This document shows positions 1 through 6,887 of a stretch of DNA of 47,359 nt, piece after piece; position 1 is the stretch's first letter; every line of letters begins with the position of its first letter. The position numbers were made by a program, and so were the translations under genes. This DNA is from Thermoleophilia bacterium (lineage in GTDB: Bacteria; Actinomycetota; Thermoleophilia; Gaiellales; Gaiellaceae). The DNA lies in contig JACVRR010000004.1 of assembly GCA_014534345.1 (NCBI GenBank), forward strand, positions 1 to 47,359. The letters are read 5' to 3'. The notes below the pieces were generated by a model. That model worked only from the letters and a program-made list of their open reading frames with translations. It was not told the origin of the DNA and did not search any database.

Positions 1-107
1 ACCATGCCGTCGTTGAGCTCGCGCGCCATCCAGATCGGGCCGCCGAAGGCGAGCGCGGGCCAGTAGGCGGGCGCGGCGAACAGGATCCTGAGTGGCCCGT
101 CGTTCAC
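1..107 (-). CDS. Glycosyltransferase, N-terminal fragment (runs off window)
   Basis: The minus strand opens with GTG at 107 and encodes about 35 residues before the window edge. The peptide includes ILFAAPAYWPALAFGG and PIWMARELN, which is how many GT4-type glycosyltransferases begin: a first beta strand, then a Gly-rich loop that contacts the sugar nucleotide. The catalytic half lies outside the window. It is divergent from the GT4 gene at 133 with only 25 bases between the two start codons. A -10-like TACCCT sits 7 bases before its GTG, so its transcript is probably leaderless. It most likely belongs to the same polysaccharide locus. The family assignment rests on the short N-terminus only. 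Confidence 0.7.
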   Translation of the reverse strand, partial: MNDGPLRILFAAPAYWPALAFGGPIWMARELNDGM

Positions 108-114
108 GGCGCGG

Positions 115-124
115 AGGGTAGATT
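115..124. promoter_or_regulatory. Overlapping divergent -10 elements
   Basis: The 10-base string AGGGTAGATT reads as TAGATT (119-124) on the plus strand, 8 bases before the GTG at 133. On the minus strand it reads as TACCCT (120-115), 7 bases before the GTG at 107. The two -10-like hexamers share the central TA, so one melted region could serve both glycosyltransferase genes. No convincing -35 element was identified for either. Confidence 0.55.
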
Positions 125-132
125 CGCGGCCC

Positions 133-1344
133 GTGCGCGCGCCGGTCGAGCGTCCTCGCCTGCTGGTCGTGAACCAGTACTACCGGCCGGGGATCGAGGC
201 GACCGCCCGCGTCCTGACCGAGCTGTGCGAGGCGCTCGCCGACGAGTGGGAGATCACCGTGGTGGCGGGGACGGTCGCGGGCGCCGCGGGGGCGGGGCGC
301 GAGCGGCGAAACGGCGTCCACGTGCGGCGGGTCGCGTCCACGGCGTTCGCACGGCGGCGGCGCTCGCTGCGTGCGCTCAACTACCTCAGCTACCTGCTGC
401 TCGCGCTCGCGGCGGGGGTGCGCGAGCGCCGGCCGGACGTGGTGCTGGCGATGACCGACCCGCCGCTCGTCGGCGCGGTCGCGGCGGCGGTCGCTCGCCG
501 GCATCGGGCCCCGCTCGTGGCGGTCAGCCAGGACGTCTTCCCCGAGGTGGCCGAGGCGCTCGGGCAGCTCGCCCGGCCGGCCGTCGCCGCGCTGCTGCGC
601 CGGCTGGCGGCCGTGCCGCTTCGCCGGGCCGAGCGGGTGGTCGCGATCGGCGAGACGATGCGCGCCCGCCTCGAGATGAAGGGCGTGCCGGCCGCACGGC
701 TGGCCGTGATCCCGAACTGGGTCGACACCGGCGCGCTGCGGCCCGCCCCCCGCCGGAACGCCTGGGCGCGCGAGCATGGCCTGGAGGACGCCTTCGTCGT
801 CATGCACTCGGGCAACCTCGGCTATGCGCAGGACCTCGAGACGCTGGTGCGCGCCGCGGCGCTGCTCGGCGAGGAGGCGCGCGTGGTGGTCGTCGGCGGC
901 GGTGCCCGGCGGGCCGACCTGGCCGCGCTCGCCCGGCGGGAGCGCGCGCCGGTGCGCTTCCTGCCATACCAGCCGACCGGGGCCCTCCCGCTCTCGCTCT
1001 CGGCCGCCGACGTCCACGCCGTCGGCCTGGCGCGCGGGCTGGCCGGCCTCGTCGTCCCCAGCCGGATCTACGGCATCCTCGCGGTCGGGCGGCCGGTCGT
1101 CGTCCACGCCGAGGAGGAGAGTGAGACGGCGCAGCTCGTCCGCCAGGCGGGCTGCGGCCTGGTCGTCCCGCCCGGCGAGCCGGAGGCGCTCGCCGCCGCC
1201 GTGCGCGAGGCGCGGACCCTGGATCTGGACGAGCTCGGGCGGCGCGCGCGCGAGTGGGTCGTCGCCCACGGAGGCCGCGACGCCGCCGTCGCGCGCTACC
1301 GGGCGCTGCTCGCGGAGGTACGCTCGGCGGCCGGTGCTCGCTAG
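133..1344 (+). CDS. GT4-family glycosyltransferase (WcaI/WbuB-like)
   Basis: This 403-residue protein has the GT-B fold pattern of cytoplasmic GT4 glycosyltransferases, which move a sugar from a nucleotide donor onto a lipid-linked glycan. The N-terminal donor-independent half starts LLVVNQYYRPGIEATAR, the opening typical of WcaI/WbuB-like enzymes. The C-terminal half has the Gly-rich HSGNLGYAQDLETL segment and the conserved VPSRIYGILAVGRPV stretch (about residues 314-328), where the nucleotide-sugar phosphates bind. Length is normal for the family. The GTG start is supported by a -10-like TAGATT 8 bases upstream. The next gene begins 11 bases before this one stops, so the two are translationally coupled. 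Donor and acceptor sugars cannot be read from sequence. Confidence 0.88.
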   Translation: MRAPVERPRLLVVNQYYRPGIEATARVLTELCEALADEWEITVVAGTVAGAAGAGRERRNGVHVRRVASTAFARRRRSLRALNYLSYLLLALAAGVRERRPDVVLAMTDPPLVGAVAAAVARRHRAPLVAVSQDVFPEVAEALGQLARPAVAALLRRLAAVPLRRAERVVAIGETMRARLEMKGVPAARLAVIPNWVDTGALRPAPRRNAWAREHGLEDAFVVMHSGNLGYAQDLETLVRAAALLGEEARVVVVGGGARRADLAALARRERAPVRFLPYQPTGALPLSLSAADVHAVGLARGLAGLVVPSRIYGILAVGRPVVVHAEEESETAQLVRQAGCGLVVPPGEPEALAAAVREARTLDLDELGRRAREWVVAHGGRDAAVARYRALLAEVRSAAGAR

Positions 1345-2437
1345 GGCGGTCTTCTGGGGCGCCGCGTCCGCGCTCGCGTGGACGCACGCCGGCTACCCGC
1401 TCGCGGCGCGGGCGCTCGCGCGGAGGCGCGCGCGTCGGGTGCGCGCGGCCGACTGGACGCCCTCGGTGACCGTGGTCGTCGCCGCCCACGACGAGGAGCC
1501 CGTGATCGAGCGGCGGCTCGAGAACCTGCTCGCGCTCGACTACCCGCCCGACCGGCTGGAGATCGTCGTCGCCTCGGACGCGTCGAGCGACCGCACGGAC
1601 GAGCTGGTCGAGGCCGTGGCCGCGCGCGACGGGCGGGTGCGGTTGCTGCGCTGTGAGCGGGGCGGCAAGGTCGCAGCCCAGAACCGGGCCGTGCGCGAGA
1701 CGGGCGGCGAGATCGTCGCCTTCACCGACGCGAACGCCACCTGGGCGCCGGACGCGCTGCGCGCGCTCGTCCGCACGTTCGCCGACCCGGACGTGGCGTA
1801 CGCGTGCGGCCGGTTGCAGCTCGAGCGGGCCGACGGGACGAACCGCGAGGGCGCGTACTGGCGCTACGAGCTCTGGCTGCGCGAGAGCGAGTCGCTGCTC
1901 GGCTCGATCACGGGCGGCAACGGCGCGATCTACGCCGTCCGCCGGGACGACTACGCCGAGGTCGACGCCCGCTTCGGGCACGACCTCTCCTTCCCGTACC
2001 TGATGGTGCAGCGCGGCCGCCGCGCCGTCTACGAGCCGGCCGCCGTCGCGTTCGAGAAGCCGACGCCGACCATCGAGAGCGAGTACCGCCGCAAGGTGCG
2101 GATGTTCGAGCACTGCTGGGCGATCACGCTCGAGGGCGAGATGCTGCGGCGCCTGCCACCGCTCTACCTCGTCCAGATCCTCTCGCACCGCGTGCTCCGC
2201 TACGGCAGCGGGCTGCTGCACCTCGCGCTGCTCGCGGCGACGTTGCGGCTGGCCGGGGCGGGCGGGGTGTACCGGAGCGCGCTCGCCGCGCAGGCGGCAA
2301 TCGTCGCCCACGCGGCGGCGCGGCCCGGGCTGCCGCGCTACTACACCCTGGTCACCGCCGCGACGGCGACCTCCCTCTGGCGCTACCTGCGGAGCGGCGT
2401 CCCGGCGACGTGGGACAAGGCGGAAGGCACGCGGTGA
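1334..2437 (+). CDS. GT2-family membrane glycosyltransferase
   Basis: The 367-residue product is a processive-type GT2 enzyme. After a short N-terminal hydrophobic stretch it has VTVVVAAHDEEPVIERRL, then VVASDASSDRTDELV with the donor-binding aspartates, FTDANATWAPDAL as the DXD-like metal site, and ITGGNGAIYAVRR. The acceptor/catalytic region follows near HDLSFPYLMVQRG. Two or more hydrophobic segments at the C-terminus (about 275-345) suggest membrane anchoring. The GTG at 1334 overlaps the upstream GT4 gene by 11 bases and is the first plausible start. The stop overlaps the next gene's GTG by 4 bases. Its role is probably extension of the exopolysaccharide repeat. Confidence 0.87.
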   Translation: MLARAVFWGAASALAWTHAGYPLAARALARRRARRVRAADWTPSVTVVVAAHDEEPVIERRLENLLALDYPPDRLEIVVASDASSDRTDELVEAVAARDGRVRLLRCERGGKVAAQNRAVRETGGEIVAFTDANATWAPDALRALVRTFADPDVAYACGRLQLERADGTNREGAYWRYELWLRESESLLGSITGGNGAIYAVRRDDYAEVDARFGHDLSFPYLMVQRGRRAVYEPAAVAFEKPTPTIESEYRRKVRMFEHCWAITLEGEMLRRLPPLYLVQILSHRVLRYGSGLLHLALLAATLRLAGAGGVYRSALAAQAAIVAHAAARPGLPRYYTLVTAATATSLWRYLRSGVPATWDKAEGTR

Positions 2438-3663
2438 GCGCCGTCGCGCGCGGGGCGGTCCTCGCCGCCTGGGTCGCGTTCGTGCTCGTAACGACGCGCT
2501 GGATGGCCTGGGGCGAGCCCGTGCGGGAGGGCTACGCGCTCGACGTCCTGCAGTACGAGGCGGTCGCCGAGGCCGCGCCGGGGCTTCCGCCGGGCGGGGC
2601 GTCGGCGGTCGTCCTCCAGCGCCTGCCGGTGCACTGGACCGTCGGGATCCTGAGCGACGCGACCGGCCTCGACCTCCACGCGACCTACCGGGTGGCGACC
2701 GGACTCGTGCTGGCCGCGCTCGTGCTGGTCGTCGACCGTCTGCTGGCGCCGCTCCGCCTGGGCGTGGGGGCGTACGCCGTGTGTGCGGGGATCGCGCTCA
2801 CGAACCCGTACACCACGCGCTTCTACCTGGTCGCACCGGGGCTGCTCGGAGACGCGGTGTTCGTCCTGGGGACCGCGCTCGCGCTGCTCGGGCTCGTCCG
2901 TGTCCGGGCGGCGCTCGTGCTCGGCGGGCTCGCGCTCGCGCTGCTCGCCCGCCAGAGCGCGCTCCCGGTCGCGGTCGTGGCGGCGCTCTGGGTGCTGCGC
3001 GCAGGGGCATGGCGGGCGGCGGGGCGCGCCGCGCTGGCGGCGTACGCGGGCGCGGTCGCGGTCCCGCTCGCCGCGCTCACCGCCTGGATCGCGGTCGCCG
3101 CCGCGCGGCCCGCCTCCGACATCCCGGCCGCCGGCGACTTCACCGTCCTGGGGGTCCTCGACGACCTGCCGGGGACGGCGTCGCTGCTCGCCGAGCACGT
3201 CGGGCGGGCGGCGATCGCGTTCCCCTCGCTGATCGCGCTCCTTGCCGTTGTGCTCGCCCTTCTCCTCCGCGCGCGGCGGCTCGGCGCCGTCCCCTTCCCG
3301 GGGTGGGGCGCGCTCGCCGTCGGGGGCGCGGTCGCGGCCCAGCCGCTCGTCTTCAACCCGCTCTGGCTGCACGGCAACGAGACGCGGCTCGCGGCGCTCG
3401 GCGTCGTCCCGCTCGCCACCGCGCTCGGGGTCCTGCTCGCCGTCTCGGGCGTGGCGGCGGCCTGGGACAGCGGGCGGCTCGCGGTCGTGCTCGGCGCCCT
3501 GGTGGCCGCGACCTCGCTCCACCACCTCTACACCGCCGTGCCGGTGACCCGCGGGCAGTACCTCGGGCTCGCGCTGCTCGCCTCGACCGCGCTGGCGGTG
3601 CTCGCCGTCCTCCCGCTGCGCGCGCCGGCGCCGGCGGACGGGCTCGCCGCGGAGGGGCGATGA
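2434..3663 (+). CDS. Polytopic membrane protein of the polysaccharide locus
   Basis: I do not recognise a named family. The 409-residue product is almost entirely hydrophobic, with about 9-11 predicted membrane segments, and it starts with a membrane helix (AVLAAWVAFVLVTTRW). A short luminal-type loop after helix 1 carries acidic and aromatic residues (EGYALDVLQYEAVAE). This layout is reminiscent of GT-C glycosyltransferases and O-antigen-polymerase-like proteins, which keep acidic catalytic residues in the first outer loop. The GTG start overlaps the upstream GT2 stop by 4 bases. No other Wzx or Wzy candidate is visible nearby, so this is the best local candidate for a membrane glycosyl-transfer or polymerisation step. 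That role is inference from topology and position. Confidence 0.75.
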   Translation: MSAVARGAVLAAWVAFVLVTTRWMAWGEPVREGYALDVLQYEAVAEAAPGLPPGGASAVVLQRLPVHWTVGILSDATGLDLHATYRVATGLVLAALVLVVDRLLAPLRLGVGAYAVCAGIALTNPYTTRFYLVAPGLLGDAVFVLGTALALLGLVRVRAALVLGGLALALLARQSALPVAVVAALWVLRAGAWRAAGRAALAAYAGAVAVPLAALTAWIAVAAARPASDIPAAGDFTVLGVLDDLPGTASLLAEHVGRAAIAFPSLIALLAVVLALLLRARRLGAVPFPGWGALAVGGAVAAQPLVFNPLWLHGNETRLAALGVVPLATALGVLLAVSGVAAAWDSGRLAVVLGALVAATSLHHLYTAVPVTRGQYLGLALLASTALAVLAVLPLRAPAPADGLAAEGR

Positions 3664-3678
3664 GCGCGACCGTCCTGC

Positions 3679-3711
3679 CCGGCCGCATGCGGTGCCAGGC
3701 ACCGGACATGG
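3679..3711. repeat. REP-like palindromic repeat, copy 1
   Basis: This is a 33-base unit built on the perfect palindrome CGGTGCCAGGCACCG (7-base arms around one A) and followed by GACATGG. It matches copy 2 at 3768-3800 at 30 of 33 positions. It lies in the 157-base gap between the membrane protein and the sugar transferase. Such short, imperfectly duplicated hairpins resemble REP elements that are mobilised in trans by Y1 (RAYT) transposases. No such transposase is in the window. Confidence 0.6.
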
Positions 3712-3767
3712 CTCCCGCGGCCGTGTCCGAACGCCCGCGCGGCTGCGGAACAAGCGCGTCCCGCGCT

Positions 3768-3800
3768 CCGGCCGTATCCGGTGCCAGGCACCGGTCATGG
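3768..3800. repeat. REP-like palindromic repeat, copy 2
   Basis: This is the direct-orientation second copy of the 33-base unit at 3679-3711, 56 bases further on. Here the palindrome extends to 8-base arms (CCGGTGCC, A, GGCACCGG). The copy ends just before the sugar-transferase coding region and overlaps a possible ATG start at 3797, which is one reason the downstream GTG at 3821 is preferred. An RNA hairpin here could also affect read-through between the two genes. Confidence 0.6.
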
Positions 3801-3820
3801 CCGCGGGGGACGAGGCGGCG

Positions 3821-4402
3821 GTGAACCGGGCGGCCGACATCGCCGGCGCCGCGCTCGGGCTGGCGCTCGCCTCGCCCGTGCTCGCGGCCGCCGCGATCGC
3901 GATCAGGCTCGAGGACGGCGGGCCGATCCTCTACCGCCAGCGCCGCGTCGGGCGCCACGGGAAGGAGTTCGAGCTCCTCAAGCTGCGGACGATGGTCGTC
4001 GGTGCCGAGCGGCAGGGCGCGGGGTGGGCGGTCAACGAGGGCGACCCGCGCATCACCCGCGTCGGCCGCCTGCTCCGCCGCGGCTCGCTCGACGAGCTGC
4101 CCCAGCTCTGGAACGTCGTGCGCGGCGACATGTCGCTGATCGGCCCGCGGCCGACGCTGCGCTACCAGGTCGAGCGCTACACGCCGCGCCAGCGCAAGCG
4201 CCTCGAGGTGAAACCCGGGCTGACCGGCTGGGCGCAGGTGCATGGACGCGCGCGGCTGCCCTGGGAGGAGCGGATCGAGCTCGACGTCTGGTACGTCGAG
4301 CACCGCTCGCCGCGCGTCGACCTCGAGATCCTGCTGCGCACGCCGCTGGCGCTCTTCACCGGGACGTACAAGGGCGAGACGGGGGGGTGGCGCGCGCGCT
4401 GA
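3821..4402 (+). CDS. Initiating sugar-phosphate transferase (PglC/WcaJ C-terminal type)
   Basis: This is a bacterial sugar transferase of about 193 residues. Such enzymes move a phospho-sugar from a nucleotide sugar onto undecaprenyl phosphate, the committed first step of exopolysaccharide synthesis, at the inner membrane face. Visible motifs in order: an N-terminal re-entrant hydrophobic helix (LGLALASPVLAAAAIAI), the GGPILYRQRRVGRHG basic loop, KLRTM, RRGSLDELPQLWNV with the catalytic Asp-Glu pair, GDMSLIGPRP, and KPGLTGWAQVHGR. It has the small monotopic form without the four-helix N-terminal domain of full WcaJ. The GTG at 3821 has GAGG about 6 bases upstream and gives the usual short N-terminus. 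An in-frame ATG at 3797 inside the repeat is the alternative. Confidence 0.9.
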   Translation: MNRAADIAGAALGLALASPVLAAAAIAIRLEDGGPILYRQRRVGRHGKEFELLKLRTMVVGAERQGAGWAVNEGDPRITRVGRLLRRGSLDELPQLWNVVRGDMSLIGPRPTLRYQVERYTPRQRKRLEVKPGLTGWAQVHGRARLPWEERIELDVWYVEHRSPRVDLEILLRTPLALFTGTYKGETGGWRAR

Positions 4403-4410
4403 CGCCGTTC

Positions 4411-4416
4411 TAGGAT
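4411..4416 (+). promoter_or_regulatory. -10 element, leaderless start of 4423 gene
   Basis: TAGGAT lies exactly 6 bases before the ATG at 4423, a spacing that puts the transcription start at or next to the start codon. No ribosome-binding sequence is present. This is a predicted promoter. Confidence 0.5.
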
Positions 4417-4422
4417 CCGGTG

Positions 4423-4962
4423 ATGGGACGGGCCCCCGTCGCGCTCGTCGCCTCGCTCTGCGTGCTCGCCTCGGGCGCCGTCGCACACGCAGCCGCGGGC
4501 GACCCGTGGAAGCCGCTCCGGCGGCCGCTTCACTTGCCGTCGCTCGCGGTCGGCGAGCCGTGCCCGTTCTCGCAGGTGCGTCGGCGGCAGGGCGTGGCCG
4601 ACGCCCTCGGCGAGGAACCGCCGTGGGTCCACCCCTTCCCCGGCGGCTACCTGCCGCTGTCGCGCGCGCGGCCGCGCCGCGACGGCTGGTTCGCGTACCG
4701 GGTCGGCTGGATCGCGCCGCGCCGCCTCGCCGGCCACGTCCTCGTCCGCGGCCGCCGGATCGACCGGCTCGGTCCCCTCCGCTTCGCCGCGACCGCGACC
4801 GCGCGGCCGCGCGCCGAGCTGCGGCTGACGTTCACCGCCTCCCGGCGCGCCCGCCCGCACCGAGCGTGGCTGCTCGTTCGCTCACCCGGCTGCTTCGGCC
4901 TGCAGCAGGACGGCGCGACCTTCAGCGGCACGCTCGTGTTCGGCGCCCGGCTGTCCTCGTAG
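4423..4962 (+). CDS. Small secreted protein of unknown function
   Basis: The family is not recognised. The 179-residue product has a clear Sec-type signal peptide (GRAPVALVASLCVLAS, with a likely AHA-A cleavage at about residues 22-24). The mature domain is Arg-rich and predicted mostly beta. It has two widely spaced cysteines (GEPCPFS near residue 46 and SPGCFGLQ near 153) that could form an export-dependent disulfide. The ATG at 4423 is chosen because the -10-like TAGGAT is 6 bases upstream; a GTG one codon earlier is possible. Its position between the initiating transferase and the ATP-grasp gene suggests a surface or periplasmic role linked to the polysaccharide. That is context only. Confidence 0.72.
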   Translation: MGRAPVALVASLCVLASGAVAHAAAGDPWKPLRRPLHLPSLAVGEPCPFSQVRRRQGVADALGEEPPWVHPFPGGYLPLSRARPRRDGWFAYRVGWIAPRRLAGHVLVRGRRIDRLGPLRFAATATARPRAELRLTFTASRRARPHRAWLLVRSPGCFGLQQDGATFSGTLVFGARLSS

Positions 4963-4988
4963 CGGCTGGCGCCCGTCCACGCCGCCGT

Positions 4989-4994
4989 TACCCT
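4989..4994 (+). promoter_or_regulatory. -10 element, leaderless start of 5003 gene
   Basis: TACCCT ends 8 bases before the GTG at 5003, and there is no Shine-Dalgarno sequence. It is probably the promoter of a leaderless transcript carrying the ATP-grasp, Wzz-like and GT2 genes. Confidence 0.5.
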
Positions 4995-5002
4995 CTGCCC
5001 CG

Positions 5003-6007
5003 GTGACCGCCGTCCTGTTCACCTGCGCCGGCCAGCGCGTCGACATCGTCTCGGCGTTCGGCCGCGCCGGCGCGGTCACCGTGGCGGTCGACGTCGACCC
5101 GCTGGCGCCGGCGCTCTACCACGCCCACCGGCACACCCTCGTCCCGCGCGTGAACGACCCCGGCTACCTCCCGCGCCTGCGCGAGCTGGTCGCCGAGCAC
5201 GACGTCGCCCTCGTCGTCCCGCTGACCGACCTCGACCAAGAGCTGCTCGCCGAGCGGCGAGAGACCCTCCGCACGCCCGTGCTGCTCTCGCCCGCACCCG
5301 TCGTCGAGGCCATGGCCGACAAGTACCGGGCGGCCGCCTTCCTCGCCGAGCGCGGCATCGCCTCGCCGCCGACCTGGCTGCCGGCGGAGCTCCCCGCCGA
5401 CCCGCCTTTCCCGCTGCTCGTGAAGGCGCGCGCGGGCTTCGGCTCGCGTCACATCTACCGCGCCCACGATCGCGCCGAGCTCGACTTCTTCCTCCGCTAC
5501 ACGCCGGTCGACTCGATGGTGCAGGCGTGCTGCCGGGGCGAGGAGTTCTCGATCGACGTGCTCAGCGACTTCGAGGGGCGCTGCCTCAACGCGATTCCCC
5601 GCACGATGATCCAGTCGAAGGGCGGCGAATCCATCAAGGGGATGACGATCAAGGACTGGGAGCTGATCGATTTCGCCCGGACGGTCGCGGAGGCGCTCCC
5701 GATCTGGGGCCCGGCGAACGTGCAGTGCTTCCGCGAGCCGGGCGGCGGGCTGGAGGTGACGGATGTCAACCCGCGCTTCGGCGGCGGCTTTCCGCTGCCG
5801 CTGGCCGCGGGGAGCCGCTATCCGGAGCTCGCGCTCGCGCTGGCCACCGGGGCGAGGCCGGAGCCCGCGGTGGGCGACTTCCGCGAGGGCGTCGTGATGA
5901 CCCGCTTCTTCTCGGATCTCTGCCTCCTGCGCGACGGCGACGGCGCGCTCGTGCCGTTCGCCGAGGAGCTGCCCCGGGCCCTGGCCGCCAAGCCGGGCGA
6001 GGCGTAG
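5003..6007 (+). CDS. ATP-grasp carboxylate ligase, carbamoyl-phosphate-synthase-like
   Basis: The 334-residue enzyme has an N-terminal Rossmann-like pre-ATP-grasp domain (VLFTCAGQRVDIVSAF, about 1-110) followed by an ATP-grasp fold. That fold has the Gly-rich nucleotide loop LLVKARAGFGSRHIYR near residue 140, the basic strand FSIDVLSD, and the Mg/ATP-binding DVNPRFGGGFPLP near residue 250. ATP-grasp enzymes join a carboxylate to an amine or thiol through an acyl-phosphate. Stand-alone carB-like members occur in capsule and teichuronic-acid clusters, where they are thought to add amino-acid or amide decorations to sugars. Here it sits 4 bases upstream of a Wzz-like gene, which suggests glycan modification. 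The substrate is unknown. Confidence 0.85.
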   Translation: MTAVLFTCAGQRVDIVSAFGRAGAVTVAVDVDPLAPALYHAHRHTLVPRVNDPGYLPRLRELVAEHDVALVVPLTDLDQELLAERRETLRTPVLLSPAPVVEAMADKYRAAAFLAERGIASPPTWLPAELPADPPFPLLVKARAGFGSRHIYRAHDRAELDFFLRYTPVDSMVQACCRGEEFSIDVLSDFEGRCLNAIPRTMIQSKGGESIKGMTIKDWELIDFARTVAEALPIWGPANVQCFREPGGGLEVTDVNPRFGGGFPLPLAAGSRYPELALALATGARPEPAVGDFREGVVMTRFFSDLCLLRDGDGALVPFAEELPRALAAKPGEA

Positions 6008-6010
6008 GGC

Positions 6011-6877
6011 GTGGCGCGCCCCGTCACCCGCGTCGAGTTCGAACCCGAGGAGGAGGTCGACCTCTCCCGCTACGCCTCCGCGCTCGCGGCCCGCTGGTGG
6101 CTCGCGCTGCTGGGGCTCGTCGCGGGCGCGCTGGTCGGGTACGCGCTGGCGCTCGGGGGCTCGGACGTCTACCGCGCGCAGGCGCTCGTCGACCTCGGAA
6201 GCCCGCAGGCGCCGGGGGCGAGCGGGACGGTGCAGAGCCCCGGATCGCTGGTGACCAGGAGCCGAGAGATCGCCCGCTCGGAGCGGGTCGTGCGCCAGGT
6301 CGCCGGCGAGGTCGGCATCGCGCCCGGCCGGCTCCGCTCCGGCCTCTCGGTCCAGCCGGTGACGCAGACGGGCCGGGCGGCGGCGACGAGCCTGCTCGGG
6401 ATCACGGTCACCGGGGGCTCGCCGCGGCGGGTGTCGCGGGCCGCGAACGTACTCGCCACGGCCGTGGTCGAGCGTGCCTCGCCGTACGTGGAGGACAAGA
6501 TCCGGCTGATGCGCGAGCAGATCGCCGCGGAGCGGGAGCAGCTCGAGCTCGCCGAGCGGCAGATCCGCGCCGCGCTCGCCGTCGCCGACGACCCCGGCTC
6601 TTCGCCGAGCGAGCGGTTGCTCGCCGTCAGCCAGGCCGGCATCTACGAGCAGCGGCGCGCGGCCGCGCGGGACAACATCTTCCGGCGGCGCACCGAGCTC
6701 GCGCTCGCCGAGCACGTCGAGCAGCCGCGCCTGGTCGACCGGGCGACGGCGGTCAAGACGACCGCGCGGAGCCCGCGCAACTCCGCGGTCGTCGGCGCCG
6801 TGATCGGGCTGCTGCTCGGGATCGTCGCGGCGCTCGCCTGGGACCCGGTCGCGGGCGCGGTGCGCCGGCGCGCCTGA
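6011..6877 (+). CDS. Wzz/YveK-like polysaccharide chain-length/co-polymerase protein
   Basis: The 288-residue protein has the polysaccharide co-polymerase layout: a short cytoplasmic N-terminus (EEEVDLSRYASALAARWW), a membrane helix at about 30-50, a long external domain with a charged helical hairpin (IRLMREQIAAEREQLELAERQIRAAL is its core, about 160-195), and a second membrane helix at about 255-280. These proteins form rings in the inner membrane that set glycan chain length. The attached tyrosine-kinase domain found in some relatives is absent, as in YveK/CapA-type proteins. GTG start, 3 bases after the ATP-grasp stop. A separate kinase partner, if any, is not in the window. Confidence 0.85.
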   Translation: MARPVTRVEFEPEEEVDLSRYASALAARWWLALLGLVAGALVGYALALGGSDVYRAQALVDLGSPQAPGASGTVQSPGSLVTRSREIARSERVVRQVAGEVGIAPGRLRSGLSVQPVTQTGRAAATSLLGITVTGGSPRRVSRAANVLATAVVERASPYVEDKIRLMREQIAAEREQLELAERQIRAALAVADDPGSSPSERLLAVSQAGIYEQRRAAARDNIFRRRTELALAEHVEQPRLVDRATAVKTTARSPRNSAVVGAVIGLLLGIVAALAWDPVAGAVRRRA

Positions 6878-6887
6878 CCCGCGTTCG

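Noticed and set aside
3679-3800. CRISPR-like array
   Set aside because: Only two repeat copies, each with an internal palindrome, and one spacer-like gap; no cas genes nearby.
3797-3820. ATG at 3797 as the sugar-transferase start
   Set aside because: It sits within the second palindromic repeat; the GTG at 3821 has a better ribosome-binding site and the usual N-terminal length. Not fully excluded.
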